Shown here: positions 17,386 through 25,508 of the stretch, piece by piece
Numbering within the stretch: position 1 is the stretch's first letter
Layout of the letters: each line of letters starts with the position of its first letter
The notes under the pieces: generated by a model
What the model saw: only the letters and a program-made list of their open reading frames with translations
Told to the model about the DNA's origin: nothing
Databases searched by the model: none
Made by a program: the position numbers and the translations under genes
NCBI GenBank assembly: GCA_910584395.1
Contig: CAJUAS010000007.1
Coordinates: 1 to 48,610, forward strand
Source of the DNA: an uncultured Oscillospiraceae bacterium
GTDB lineage: Bacteria; Bacillota; Clostridia; Oscillospirales; Oscillospiraceae
Direction: 5' to 3'
DNA length: 48,610 bases

Positions 17386-17781
17386 CCATAAAAAGCAAAC
17401 CGTTTTATCACAAAAACATTCAGCGTTTGGAAACACTCCCTAAACCTGTGGTATATAAGTTGGAGTTAACAATGTTCTGGTCGGATTGTGATGCAGAACT
17501 TATGTCATCATTACTGCTCTTTTGGTCGCTTCTAAAAGCGTAGAAATATAGCGGGGGGATTGAGCTTTGCTACTACCATGATAGTACAAGTGAATATATG
17601 AGTGGAAAAATTGAAAAGGCAAAAATGATTAATAGACTTATTGACAAGAAAGCAAATCGGTATTTATGTGTTGTTTTGTCGCTCATATATTACGACCTCC
17701 GAATTGACAATCGCCCCTCATGCACCTGCACAAACATGGGGGGCGATTGAAATAGATGAATTTGGGCAGCGATGACAACAG
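17386..17781. other. AT-rich spacer without a recognisable gene
   Basis: This stretch lies between the SLOG remnant and the chimeric ABC gene. A plus-strand open frame of about 65 codons (near 17.55-17.75 kb, containing CYYHDSTSEYMSGK) has no good start and resembles nothing I recognise. An inverted repeat at 17709-17748 (AATCGCCCCTCATG with CATGGGGGGCGATT) may be a transcript end for the minus-strand genes, though it lacks a T run. Confidence 0.4.
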
Positions 17782-18621
17782 TTAATTTGAGCCTGAAACG
17801 ATTGCTTCCGCTTCTACCTGCAGTTCATTTACTACTTCTTCAGCGGTAGTGTTACCAGCAAGATAATCCGTGAATAAGTTACCGTGAGCGTATGCAATTT
17901 CATACGAATGGCTACTATAATTTACATAAGGGACATCTTCGCCCCATTTCGCCATTATCTCGCAGATGTTTTGACCACCAAAGTACGGATCACCTGCTGT
18001 GGCACTGGGCACGCTAAATGCAGTCTTAAGGGCAGGAACCACTTGATTGCTTGCAACCAGTTTGTCAGCGATTTCATCACTCACTGCGATAGTATCAGTC
18101 AAGAAATCTATTGCGACTTTACTGTTGTCATTGTTAATAACATACCAACTACATCCGCCACAACTGGAATAGTTTTTATACTCGCTTGAGCCGGTCATAG
18201 TCGGAATCGGAGCAACGCGCCAAAGGCCGAAATGGTCTTCGTTTGCGGCAATAACAGGAGCCCACCAACTTCCGCCAATTACGCCTGCTGCTTCTCCGCT
18301 GTAGAACTTTGCAATTATGTCATCCCACGATGAAGCAAGTGCAACAACTCCAGAATCATGAAGCTTCTTTAAAGTTGACATCATAGCTATATTGCGATCT
18401 TTAGGCTCCACATCATCAACGCATTCATCATCAATAAATATATGACCGCTTGAGGGTTTCTCTAATCCAGCGATAATATTCAGCGTTGTGGTTTTTCCGC
18501 ACCCAGACGGCCCCACAATTACTACAAATTCATTATCTCGGATACAAACAGACACATCATCTACGACATTTGTTTTTTCATCAAAAGTCTTACACAGTTT
18601 TTCGATTCTTACCGATGCCAT
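17782..18621 (-). pseudogene. Chimeric ABC-transporter gene: UgpC/MsmK-type ATPase start fused to a sugar-binding-protein end
   Basis: The 279-residue open frame joins parts of two different proteins. Residues 1-80 are the start of a sugar-type ABC ATPase: MASVRIEKLCKTFDE, Walker A VGPSGCGKTTTLNIIAG, then DVEPKDRNIAMM, which normally continues into the Q-loop. From residue 81 the protein becomes the C-terminal ~200 residues of an extracellular solute-binding protein (LHDSGVVALASSWDDIIAKF, VIGGSWWAPVI, then a binding-protein tail ending in VEAEAIVSGSN). The ATPase therefore has no Q-loop, signature or Walker B, and the binding protein no signal peptide. The simplest reading is one in-frame deletion across a transporter operon. 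It starts 13 bases after erm on the same strand. Confidence 0.8.
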
Positions 18622-18634
18622 AATTCGTCAACAC

Positions 18635-19531
18635 CTAATGTTTATTTATTCCTTTCGGGAAATGCTGATTGTGCGTTCTATGATCCTTTTTGAGTTTTTG
18701 TTGATTTGTTGTCAACCGACGAGATGCACCATAAACCAAGTTCTGTTTGTCCGCACTTACATACCGTCTGAAAGAGTCGAAAATTTGCATCCAATTGTCA
18801 TAGGTCAACTCGGTCACTTTGCAAGTTGGCGCGATACCAGCCGCTTTGCTTGTTCTCTTTAGTTGCTCATATGTGAATATACGCTTCGTTTTTTGCTTAA
18901 AATCCACTCCATTTTCAGAAAAGATGAAAGTGATAAAATCACGATATAAACTGAGTTGATCTGATGAAAAGGAACATTTTTCTCGATGAATGTGTGATAG
19001 TACAATACGGACATTCGGCGCGGGGACAAAATCCTTGGGTTGAAAATCGTATATATCATCAAATGAAAATAGTGGTTTATAATAGAGTGATTTCAAACTT
19101 TCCTGATAAAAAGGTTTACCTGCATACTTCAAAAAAGCCTCATGTTGCATAATAAAATACACATCAACAACATTCGGCAAAGATAGTACGCTCTGCAGAA
19201 TAGACGCAGTTATGTTAAAAGGTATGTTTGAAAAAAACTTAATGGGTCTATCTTTTGGATAATTATATGTACTTGCATCAGCACAAACTATTTCAACATT
19301 TTCTACCTTTGCAAAACGCTCCTGTAACGAGGAACAAAGGTGCTTATCTAATTCAATCGCTATTATATGCGCACCTGTATCCGCCAAAACTTGTGTGATA
19401 ATGCCTTTTCCAGGACCAATTTCATAAACAGTATCATCTTTACAAATAGAGGTCTCATCAACCAGTCTTTGCACTAATGACTCATCATGAAGAAAGTTTT
19501 GGGATACAGATAATGTAGTTCTACTATTAAT
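18635..19531 (-). CDS. Erm-family 23S rRNA adenine-N6 methyltransferase (start uncertain)
   Basis: This protein belongs to the KsgA/Erm family that dimethylates an rRNA adenine; the Erm branch gives macrolide-lincosamide-streptogramin resistance. The SAM-binding motif is YEIGPGKGIITQVLA, the acidic loop is AIELDKHL, and the catalytic motif is SNIPFNI (N-I-P-F/Y). Homology begins well before the first usual start, a GTG at 19474: the in-frame upstream codons read RTTLSVSQNFLHDESL, the conserved Erm N-terminus. The only non-stop lead-in runs to an ATT at 19531, preceded by GGGGGTGAAAGG; the nearest ATGs (19547, 19559) are in another frame. So either an ATT start is used or there is a one-base frameshift. 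The C-terminal 30 residues are basic. A specific Erm class cannot be assigned. Confidence 0.8.
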   Translation of the reverse strand: MNSRTTLSVSQNFLHDESLVQRLVDETSICKDDTVYEIGPGKGIITQVLADTGAHIIAIELDKHLCSSLQERFAKVENVEIVCADASTYNYPKDRPIKFFSNIPFNITASILQSVLSLPNVVDVYFIMQHEAFLKYAGKPFYQESLKSLYYKPLFSFDDIYDFQPKDFVPAPNVRIVLSHIHREKCSFSSDQLSLYRDFITFIFSENGVDFKQKTKRIFTYEQLKRTSKAAGIAPTCKVTELTYDNWMQIFDSFRRYVSADKQNLVYGASRRLTTNQQKLKKDHRTHNQHFPKGINKH

Positions 19532-19559
19532 AGCCTTTCACCCCCATCAAAGCAAACAT
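19527..19559 (-). CDS. Possible 10-codon leader peptide ahead of erm
   Basis: A short frame reading MFALMGVKGY ends in a TAA that overlaps the presumed ATT start of erm. Inducible erm genes usually have a leader peptide, so this could be one, although its length and sequence do not match known ones. The alternative is that it is the true erm start shifted by one base: removing one G from AAAGG would give MGVKAINSRTTLSVSQ in one frame. Confidence 0.3.
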   Translation of the reverse strand: MFALMGVKGY

Positions 19560-19891
19560 CAAAAAGCAATACGAGCTTATCTTGTTGGCAAAATTATTAT
19601 TTTGTGGCTACTTTGGTCGGCGGCTTTGCCAGGATAAATTTGTCTGCAATTTGTAACTTTTTTATGAATTGCAGTATTTTTTGTAGAATCCTATTGAAAA
19701 ACAGAAAGACTTGCTATATAATATATAAGTTGGTATGTTGTTGCTTGATAGATAACAGAAACGATGGCCACAATATCTAACTATAGTCATTTAGCTTTTT
19801 GAAAGCCGAAAGATTTTCTTCATAAAAGGCTTTCTATATGTAAGTTGAGCTGAATCTTCAACCGATGCAATAGACAAAATAATAATTTCGT
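19560..19891. other. AT-rich region between erm and the integrase
   Basis: No gene is apparent. On the minus strand this is the erm leader region: it contains a hairpin at 19644-19674 (CTGCAATT with AATTGCAG) and a TATATTATATA-rich stretch at about 19717-19730 that could hold the -10 box. GAAAGCC/GGCTTTC at about 19801-19835 form another small inverted repeat. A 10-base inverted repeat (TGCAATAGAC with GTCTATTGCA, 19864-19897) spans the stop codon of the integrase gene. Confidence 0.4.
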
Positions 19892-20731
19892 CTATTGCAC
19901 CAGCCCTAACCCTTCAAGCTGCCGTGCGTGTTCCGCTCCCGTGGAGAGCAGATAAATGCGTGTGGTTTCGATGGAACTGTGACCGAGCAGGTCGGCGAGC
20001 TTCGCCACATCGTGCGTTACCCGATAAAATACCCGTGCAAAAAGATGGCGCAGATTATGAGGAAACACCTTTGATGCCTCTACTCCCGCTGCCTGGCAGA
20101 GAGCTTTCATCTCTGCCCATATCTGTTTTCTGGACATACCCTTACCGCTTTTGGTGATGAAAATCTCGCCAGAAGCGATTTTTTGTTTTTTGGCATATTT
20201 GAGCAGCTTCTTGCAGAGCTTACCGGGCAGTAGGATATCCCGTATCTTTCCTTTGAGGGAAATCTGCGTCCGTCCCGCTTTTGCCGCTTCGACCGTGATG
20301 TACCGCACTTCGGACACTCGGATGCCGGTTGCACCGATGGTCTCTATAAGCATAGCAAGACGGACATTGCCTTTTCCTTCGGCGGTGCGTATTAGCTTTT
20401 CGTACTCGTCTTTAGTCAGTTCCTTGCTTTCTTCCCGGAACAGCTTCCGTTGGATGCGGAGAAATTTCACCTTGATATTCAGTCCGGCGAAGCGGCAGTA
20501 AGTGTTGACCACCGCCAACATGGAATTAACCGTCACAGGTTCGTAGCCGTTTGCGGTCAGGTGTTCCTTCCACTCCGTCAGGTTTTCTTTGGTGACTTCC
20601 TTATCACCTAACCATGCAGATAGCCGTTCCAGATCGCGCATATATTTCGCAATTGTACCTTCGCTTCGTTCTTCCGAATGAAGCCAGTTTCTAAACTCGT
20701 TCATGCTTTCCTTTGTGATTGTTGTGCTCAT
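19892..20731 (-). CDS. Tyrosine recombinase / site-specific integrase (XerC/D-like)
   Basis: This 279-residue enzyme would catalyse strand exchange during integration or excision. The N-terminal SAM-like core-binding domain (about 1-95) begins NEFRNWLHSEERSEGTIAKY. The catalytic domain has the first Arg in GATGIRVSEVRY, the HxLR-H box as FPHNLRHLFAR, the late His in LGHSSIETTRIY, and a Tyr nucleophile in TRIYL. All catalytic residues are therefore present. AGGAGG precedes the ATG. It sits behind a short leader frame and a terminator (20800-20834). Size and organisation fit integrases of small clostridial mobile elements more than prophage integrases. Confidence 0.92.
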   Translation of the reverse strand: MSTTITKESMNEFRNWLHSEERSEGTIAKYMRDLERLSAWLGDKEVTKENLTEWKEHLTANGYEPVTVNSMLAVVNTYCRFAGLNIKVKFLRIQRKLFREESKELTKDEYEKLIRTAEGKGNVRLAMLIETIGATGIRVSEVRYITVEAAKAGRTQISLKGKIRDILLPGKLCKKLLKYAKKQKIASGEIFITKSGKGMSRKQIWAEMKALCQAAGVEASKVFPHNLRHLFARVFYRVTHDVAKLADLLGHSSIETTRIYLLSTGAEHARQLEGLGLVQ

Positions 20732-20799
20732 AATCGTATCCTCCTAATTTTTTGATTAGCACAACAGCCATCCGGGATCACAGATTCAGCTTATGAAAA

Positions 20800-20834
20800 A
20801 AGAGAGAGCGTGGATGATTTCCATGCTCTCTCTT
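20800..20834 (-). terminator. Terminator / attenuator hairpin upstream of the integrase
   Basis: On the minus strand AAGAGAGAGCATGGA pairs with TCCACGCTCTCTCTT (one G-U pair) across a short loop, followed by a T run. The stop codon of a 12-residue leader frame lies in the first arm, which suggests that translation could control termination. Confidence 0.75.
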
Positions 20835-20871
20835 ACGGTGGTCTGTATGTGCACTTTCGTTTTCGTGCCAT
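20833..20871 (-). CDS. Possible leader peptide MARKRKCTYRPP
   Basis: A 12-codon basic frame, with AAAGGATG at 20881-20888 as a plausible ribosome site, ends inside the following terminator stem. It lies about 100 bases ahead of the integrase start on the same transcript. The arrangement promoter, ribosome site, short frame, terminator, gene suggests transcription attenuation. The peptide resembles nothing I know with certainty. Confidence 0.45.
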   Translation of the reverse strand: MARKRKCTYRPP

Positions 20872-20903
20872 GCCGCTACACATCCTTTCGGTAAGTTTCT
20901 ACC

Positions 20904-20932
20904 ATATTAAAGGATAATTTCGCACATAGCAA
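20904..20932 (-). promoter_or_regulatory. Promoter for the integrase leader
   Basis: On the minus strand TTGCTA (20927-20932) and TAATAT (20904-20909) are 17 bases apart, placing the start just ahead of the leader frame's ribosome site. Confidence 0.5.
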
Positions 20933-21102
20933 GCGGGTACGGCAAATAGTATCGATAAATAATTGATAATATTCAATGCACTTGACCGATTATTGGTTTT
21001 GATGTTGAACGGCATATTGCTGTGATAAATCCATAGGCATTATTCTGAGTCAATCAAAATCGGCAAATTTTTTCTGCCCATATATCATCGACTACTCGCC
21101 TG
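20933..21102. other. AT-rich spacer between integrase leader and restriction gene
   Basis: No gene, tRNA or clear terminator is visible. A weak GGCA/TGCC inverted repeat with an intervening A/T run lies at about 21062-21079 and may end the restriction-modification transcript. Confidence 0.3.
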
Positions 21103-21738
21103 TCAGCATAGTGCATTTGTTAAGTATTCCCGAATTTCGGCATCGAGTTGCTCTTTGGATTTTGGGAAAGGCTGTAAGTTTTCTGCCCACGCTCTTCCCG
21201 GATGGAACCAGTCCCAGGACGGAGTCATCATGCTGCTGCGCCCACGACCGGGTGCGTGATTGCCGAAACCTTCAAGCAGGCAGTTCCATACTGGTTTGAA
21301 TCGCTCAATCACCATCGATTCTGCAAGCGGAATCCATATATCGTCTACCGCAAGAAAGCGGCAACGGAAGTCTGCAAGGTTCAGATTTGTTGCTGCTTCG
21401 ATGGACTTTGCATGGTCATTAAGGCGCTTATACAATGCCGTACCGGGATCGACGTCTTCGCCCTGACCGCCTTTTCTTGCTCCTTCAGGAACTGCCTTCC
21501 CAACATAGATGGGGCAAAGATACAGGTCGTTTTTATTGACTTCTGCCAACGTAGCATAAGCTGGAAAATCGCCAATGTAATATAGAGCATATACGCCGGC
21601 ACCAATAAACCTGCTCGGCGGCAGAGGCTGAACATCCTGGGCAAGTAGTGCCTCGGCAACCTGTTCACCAAGATGCCGCTTATCAAGTGGATTGTATGGG
21701 GTCAAAACAGGAATGCTTTCATCATTTCTTGGTGCCAT
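21103..21738 (-). CDS. GIY-YIG type II restriction endonuclease, Eco29kI-like
   Basis: This 211-residue protein resembles the Eco29kI family, which cuts CCGCGG with a GIY-YIG nuclease fold. The two core strands are GAGVYALYYIGDFPAY (GVY at 48-50) and CPIYVGKAVPEGARKG (YVG at 78-80). Downstream are the expected Arg and His (YKRLNDHAKS, R105 and H109), and a Glu in the LAESMVIERFKPVWN helix, which is the metal-binding position in this nuclease class. The ATG is 17 bases inside the end of the methyltransferase gene, with AGAAAGG upstream. So the modification gene is translated first, as is safe for the host. The recognition site is inferred from the family only. Confidence 0.82.
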   Translation of the reverse strand: MAPRNDESIPVLTPYNPLDKRHLGEQVAEALLAQDVQPLPPSRFIGAGVYALYYIGDFPAYATLAEVNKNDLYLCPIYVGKAVPEGARKGGQGEDVDPGTALYKRLNDHAKSIEAATNLNLADFRCRFLAVDDIWIPLAESMVIERFKPVWNCLLEGFGNHAPGRGRSSMMTPSWDWFHPGRAWAENLQPFPKSKEQLDAEIREYLTNALC

Positions 21739-22912
21739 TTTTGCTCATCCTTTCTATCTGCGAATATACGGATTGTCCGACAGCGGTAGCGAGTTTTACA
21801 GGCACCGCATTTCCTATCTGGCGCATACTTTCTGTCCAAGATGCGCTGAACAGATAATCATCGGGAAATGTCTGAATCCGTGCACTCTCTCTGACGGTAT
21901 AGTACCGAATGGTACCGTCATCAAGAACAACCGTATTTTCTCCGCCGGGGACTCCGTGTGCCCCGGCTTTTATTGTTTTTGAGGGTTCATCCATTACGCT
22001 GCCGGAATGCCCCGCATATATTTTAGCTCCCGGTCGGAACTCATGATTGTGAACGGCGGCTATATCATATGGCTTTGTCGGGTCAGGAAGGTCACCGATC
22101 GCATCTCTGACGGTTTGCCATCTGAGAGTCGGACACAATCCCTCCGATACTGCCTTTTGGACGGCCTTCAACTTTTCTTTTGTAAAAGGAATATCCGTAG
22201 GAGCTTTCATCCCGTGTTCTTCCCAATAGTCCTTTGATATCCACTTGGAATACAACAATGCTTCTTGGGAGTATTTCGGCTCTGGGAATGTCCAACTGGC
22301 ATTGAAATCACTTCGGAATCCGACAATAATGACGCGCTGCCGGATTTGAGGCACTCCGTAATCGGCTGCATTCAACAGACGAAATACCACATTATAGGAA
22401 AGTTCGTCTGTGGAGCCGGAGGTATGGTGCTTTTCCAAAATCGCCAGATGCTCCATCCATGTCATATCGGCACCCTTTGTGATTTCCGGGTGCTGTAATT
22501 GCAACAGGATGTAGTTGAAATAGGCACTGAAAGACTTACGGAGCAGACCGCGCACATTCTCAAAGATGAACACCTTGGGCCTGACTTCACGGACGGCACG
22601 AACCGCCTCCGGGAACATATCCCGTTTGTCGTTATATGCCTGATGCTTGCCTCCGAGAGAAAACGGCTGGCAAGGAGGTCCCCCGGCAACCAACTGAATT
22701 TTGCCGGAATACCCATCGTAATGCACCGTGCGGACATCGGTCTGAAAAACCTTCCAATCCTTGATTGCAGGATAGCCGTTCTGAATGTTGTAATTCAAAT
22801 TGTCGCAGGAATCCTTGTCCCACTCATAAAGAGCCGTATGATTGAACCCGGACATTTGAAGTCCGAGAGCGAGACCGCCGGTCCCGCTGAAGAGTTCAAT
22901 TGAGTCCATCAT
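21722..22912 (-). CDS. DNA (cytosine-5) methyltransferase, partner of the restriction enzyme
   Basis: This C5-cytosine methyltransferase should protect host DNA from the endonuclease encoded next. In its 396 residues the ordered motifs are all present: motif I ELFSGTGGLALG, motif IV GGPPCQPFSLGGKHQ with the catalytic Cys, motif VI IFENVRGLL, motif VIII QIRQRVIIVGF, and motifs IX-X RESARIQTFPDDY and QIGNAVPVKLA. The target-recognition region lies between VIII and IX. I chose the ATG at 22912, ahead of MDSIELFSG, after AAAGGG; the frame stays open 33 bases further upstream. It is co-directional with the HTH regulator upstream. Confidence 0.93.
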   Translation of the reverse strand: MMDSIELFSGTGGLALGLQMSGFNHTALYEWDKDSCDNLNYNIQNGYPAIKDWKVFQTDVRTVHYDGYSGKIQLVAGGPPCQPFSLGGKHQAYNDKRDMFPEAVRAVREVRPKVFIFENVRGLLRKSFSAYFNYILLQLQHPEITKGADMTWMEHLAILEKHHTSGSTDELSYNVVFRLLNAADYGVPQIRQRVIIVGFRSDFNASWTFPEPKYSQEALLYSKWISKDYWEEHGMKAPTDIPFTKEKLKAVQKAVSEGLCPTLRWQTVRDAIGDLPDPTKPYDIAAVHNHEFRPGAKIYAGHSGSVMDEPSKTIKAGAHGVPGGENTVVLDDGTIRYYTVRESARIQTFPDDYLFSASWTESMRQIGNAVPVKLATAVGQSVYSQIERMSKNGTKK

Positions 22913-22966
22913 AAATTGTTTCCCTTTCTGCTGTATAAGTATCATCGCTTGTTTTCTGTTATGGCA

Positions 22967-23197
22967 TCAAGTCTCTGTCTCTTTTTCTGATTCTTGCCCA
23001 GGGACAAATTCCATAATATCGCCGACATCACAGTGTAGGGCATCGCATATCCGAAGTAAAACATCCGTATTCACATTTCCACCTTTTCCGAGTTTAGCAA
23101 CGGATGTGGCACTGATACCGCTCATCTCTCGCAGAGTTTTTTTATTTATTCCACGGTCAATAAGTAGCTTGAAGAGTTTATTGTAGCTGAAGCGCAT
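22967..23197 (-). CDS. Small Cro/CI-type helix-turn-helix regulator
   Basis: This 76-residue DNA-binding protein is almost entirely one XRE-type helix-turn-helix (LREMSGISATSVAKLGKGGN, then TDVLLRICDALHCDVGDIMEF) plus a short acidic tail. It resembles YozG-type small regulators. It lies between the ABC-3C ATPase (33 bases upstream) and the methyltransferase (54 bases downstream), where a controller protein of an R-M system would sit. GGAGG precedes the ATG. Whether it controls the R-M pair, the ABC-3C cassette or both is inference. Confidence 0.88.
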   Translation of the reverse strand: MRFSYNKLFKLLIDRGINKKTLREMSGISATSVAKLGKGGNVNTDVLLRICDALHCDVGDIMEFVPGQESEKETET

Positions 23198-23230
23198 TTA
23201 CATTACCTCCGTGATTATTCTGCTACATCA

Positions 23231-25057
23231 TTATTCTACACCATTCAAGAATCCGTATCTCGCTCCCGGAACCAGTCCTTTACCGAAAGTTTCCACAACC
23301 GCCCCATGATTTTCGTAATCAAGGGTTGGAATGTGGTCAAGATTCTCGATGATAATAAGCTGTCCTTCATCCTGATGGTTCATGAAATATCGATATAGAC
23401 CGGCTCGCATACTATCAGGCATTTTCTCATCCACACCATCATCAAAGCCGTGGAGAGGAGTATCAATGATAAAGATATGCGGGTCGAACTTAGCATTGGC
23501 AGCCAAATATTTCCGCAGCATCAGTATCATCACAGTATTCAGATAAGAACGATAACCTTTGCCGTGACTCGTTCCTTTATCTTCTCCGTTAACTTCAATA
23601 TCAAAAGTGTTGAAGTTAAAATGTGCTTGTAGTAAGCCGGAGTAACAGCACTCCTTCAAAATGCTGTTGGCAAATTCAGACATCGTTGTGGCAAAATCAT
23701 CACCAAAGTAATTTTTGGGATGATATTCCAAAGTCTTATCGCTATTCTGCTCGTTTTCGAGTGCTGTCAAATCATTTCCGAAATCGGTGGCATAGGTTTC
23801 TATCAAAGCAATTTCGCCAACAATGCGCAGATAGGACTTGTAAGCATTGACCGTATTCTGCCGTTCGGTTTCTTGCGGACGCAATTCAGTTTTGATTTTG
23901 GATTCGAGTGCATCTCGCTGCCGCTTCAAATCCTCAAGTTCGGCACGAATTTCTTTTTTTCTATCTTCAACATCATGTTCTGTTTCTTCAAGCCCGGAAA
24001 GTTGTGCTATAGTCCGTTCCATTTCCACCTTAGAAGAAGCAATGTACGATATTCTCTTACGGGGAGCGATTTTTCCATCACAGTACGGGCATTTTTCGGA
24101 CTGAGGAACATCCTGATACGCCTCTTCTCCCTCAACGATAAGGGAAAGACGCTGAATGTCTGCTTTATACTGCTCCGCAAGTCGATGATAGCGAGCCAGC
24201 AGTATATCGCATTCTGCAGTGCGTTCTTCCGCATCAAGAATTGAAGAGAGAATCTTCTGGCTTTCCGCAAGCGCACGGTCAATTTTTCTCTGCGTTTCTT
24301 GCAGGGCAGCAATTGCTTGCGTTATCTGCTCCTCGACATCTGCACCATCAAATATATGTAAGTCCTTTTCAAGCTGCTCTTTTCGTCCGGCAGCATCTTG
24401 GATTTTTCGATTGACATACTCTTTTATAGCTGTTCTCCGTGCGTCTTTAATTTTTTTCTCTTCTTGCGCATCGGTTTCCGTGAATGTCCTGCCGGTAATC
24501 AGATACAAAAGAGCCGAAAGAAACAGCGTATTTTCCATATAGCGGTGCTTTGGCTCAACAATGGAATCAATATCATCTATCCGATTCTCGTCAAGGTAGA
24601 ACACTCGCAGGAGATTTCGCCAAGTGAGCCGTTTCTTCTCAAAGCGTGCATTCGTAACAATCATAGTTTCCTGCTCAATGCCGATCAACTTCAGCCATAC
24701 CTCATTAAGCGGAGGATTCTTCGCACCTTTGCGATAATTGACATCATAAGTACCGCTGTCAATTCCTTCTATTGTGCTGGAAACATCAACTTGATTTTTA
24801 CCGACATCACGGCGCAGAGAGATTTCTCCCTTTTTATCATTGGATGCAACAATCATCGTTACACCGTCATATTTTGCACTTTCCTTAAATGGCTTATCAA
24901 CAGAGCCGCCGAAAATGAAGTCAATACAGTTCGCCACACAGGTCTTCCCGCTGTCAGAACGTCCTTGGATTATCGTCAGTCCTTTACCGAAGGAAACGCT
25001 TGCATCACCTTTTGCGGCACTTTTCGCTATGACTTTTTTTATATAAAAACCTGCCAC
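23231..25057 (-). CDS. Rad50/SMC-like ATPase with zinc hook; ATPase of an ABC-three-component (ABC-3C) system
   Basis: This 608-residue ATPase has a Walker A motif (GRSDSGKT, 32-39), two coiled-coil arms (about 185-320 and 335-420) joined by a CPYC zinc hook (323-326), a signature-like SHGKG loop (497-501), and a Walker B strand HIFIIDTPLHGFD (527-539). This is the layout of Rad50-like ATPases that sense DNA or DNA ends. With the two smaller genes directly upstream it matches an ABC-3C conflict system, in which the ATPase, a small middle component and an effector work together. A GTG start is supported by AAGGAGGT six bases upstream, overlapping the end of the preceding gene's coding region. 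Assignment to ABC-3C rests on architecture and gene order, not on a profile search. Confidence 0.82.
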   Translation of the reverse strand: MAGFYIKKVIAKSAAKGDASVSFGKGLTIIQGRSDSGKTCVANCIDFIFGGSVDKPFKESAKYDGVTMIVASNDKKGEISLRRDVGKNQVDVSSTIEGIDSGTYDVNYRKGAKNPPLNEVWLKLIGIEQETMIVTNARFEKKRLTWRNLLRVFYLDENRIDDIDSIVEPKHRYMENTLFLSALLYLITGRTFTETDAQEEKKIKDARRTAIKEYVNRKIQDAAGRKEQLEKDLHIFDGADVEEQITQAIAALQETQRKIDRALAESQKILSSILDAEERTAECDILLARYHRLAEQYKADIQRLSLIVEGEEAYQDVPQSEKCPYCDGKIAPRKRISYIASSKVEMERTIAQLSGLEETEHDVEDRKKEIRAELEDLKRQRDALESKIKTELRPQETERQNTVNAYKSYLRIVGEIALIETYATDFGNDLTALENEQNSDKTLEYHPKNYFGDDFATTMSEFANSILKECCYSGLLQAHFNFNTFDIEVNGEDKGTSHGKGYRSYLNTVMILMLRKYLAANAKFDPHIFIIDTPLHGFDDGVDEKMPDSMRAGLYRYFMNHQDEGQLIIIENLDHIPTLDYENHGAVVETFGKGLVPGARYGFLNGVE

Positions 25058-25061
25058 TGCG

Positions 25062-25508
25062 TTACCTCCTTAAAGACTCCGTGGACTGTCTGTTGATTGC
25101 ATTCAACAACTGTACATCGCTATAATTTCCGTACTTCAAGCCAACAAGCCGTATCAGCTTCTTGTAACTCTCAGCATATTCTGATTTGAATCCTTCACTC
25201 ATCTTTCTGCCGCTTTCCGAAATCGAGTAGAGAATACCTGTCTCATCATCCGTGACCACAACAAGCCCGTCAATAACAAGGTCTTTTATTGCGGCTTTTG
25301 TAAGATTCCGTCTTGAGGATAGTTCGCTGAATGCAAAACCGTTCTCACCATTCAGAGACCTATCCGAAATACCGAAGTCCTCGCAGTATATCGCAATAAA
25401 ATCGTAAGCGGCGATTCTGTCGAGTGTAAGCCCTGTATCTGTCACATCAAGAAGCAGCACCACATGGAGCGACAGTTCAAAAGGTGTATTGAAAAGTTTA
25501 TTACTCAT
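25062..25508 (-). CDS. ABC-3C middle component (MC2-like)
   Basis: This 148-residue protein begins MSNKLFNTPFELSLHVVLLLDV, which matches the start of the small ABC-3C middle component 2 family (a conserved N/S-P-F/L-E-x-G/S-L-R/H stretch followed by a Leu-rich helix and a D-(F/Y)-x-x-(I/V/L) segment). It is a compact winged-helix-like protein, with SSRRNLTKAAIKDLVIDGL in the middle as a likely recognition helix pair. It would bridge the ATPase and the effector. I chose the ATG at 25508 with GGGTGA upstream; 25514 is possible. It overlaps neither neighbour by more than a few bases: effector stop at 25501, ATPase start at 25057. Confidence 0.72.
   Translation of the reverse strand: MSNKLFNTPFELSLHVVLLLDVTDTGLTLDRIAAYDFIAIYCEDFGISDRSLNGENGFAFSELSSRRNLTKAAIKDLVIDGLVVVTDDETGILYSISESGRKMSEGFKSEYAESYKKLIRLVGLKYGNYSDVQLLNAINRQSTESLRR

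Noticed and set aside
17540..17750. A ~65-codon plus-strand frame containing CYYHDSTSEYMSGK
   Set aside because: It has no convincing start or ribosome site and no similarity that I can name, so I left it as part of the spacer.
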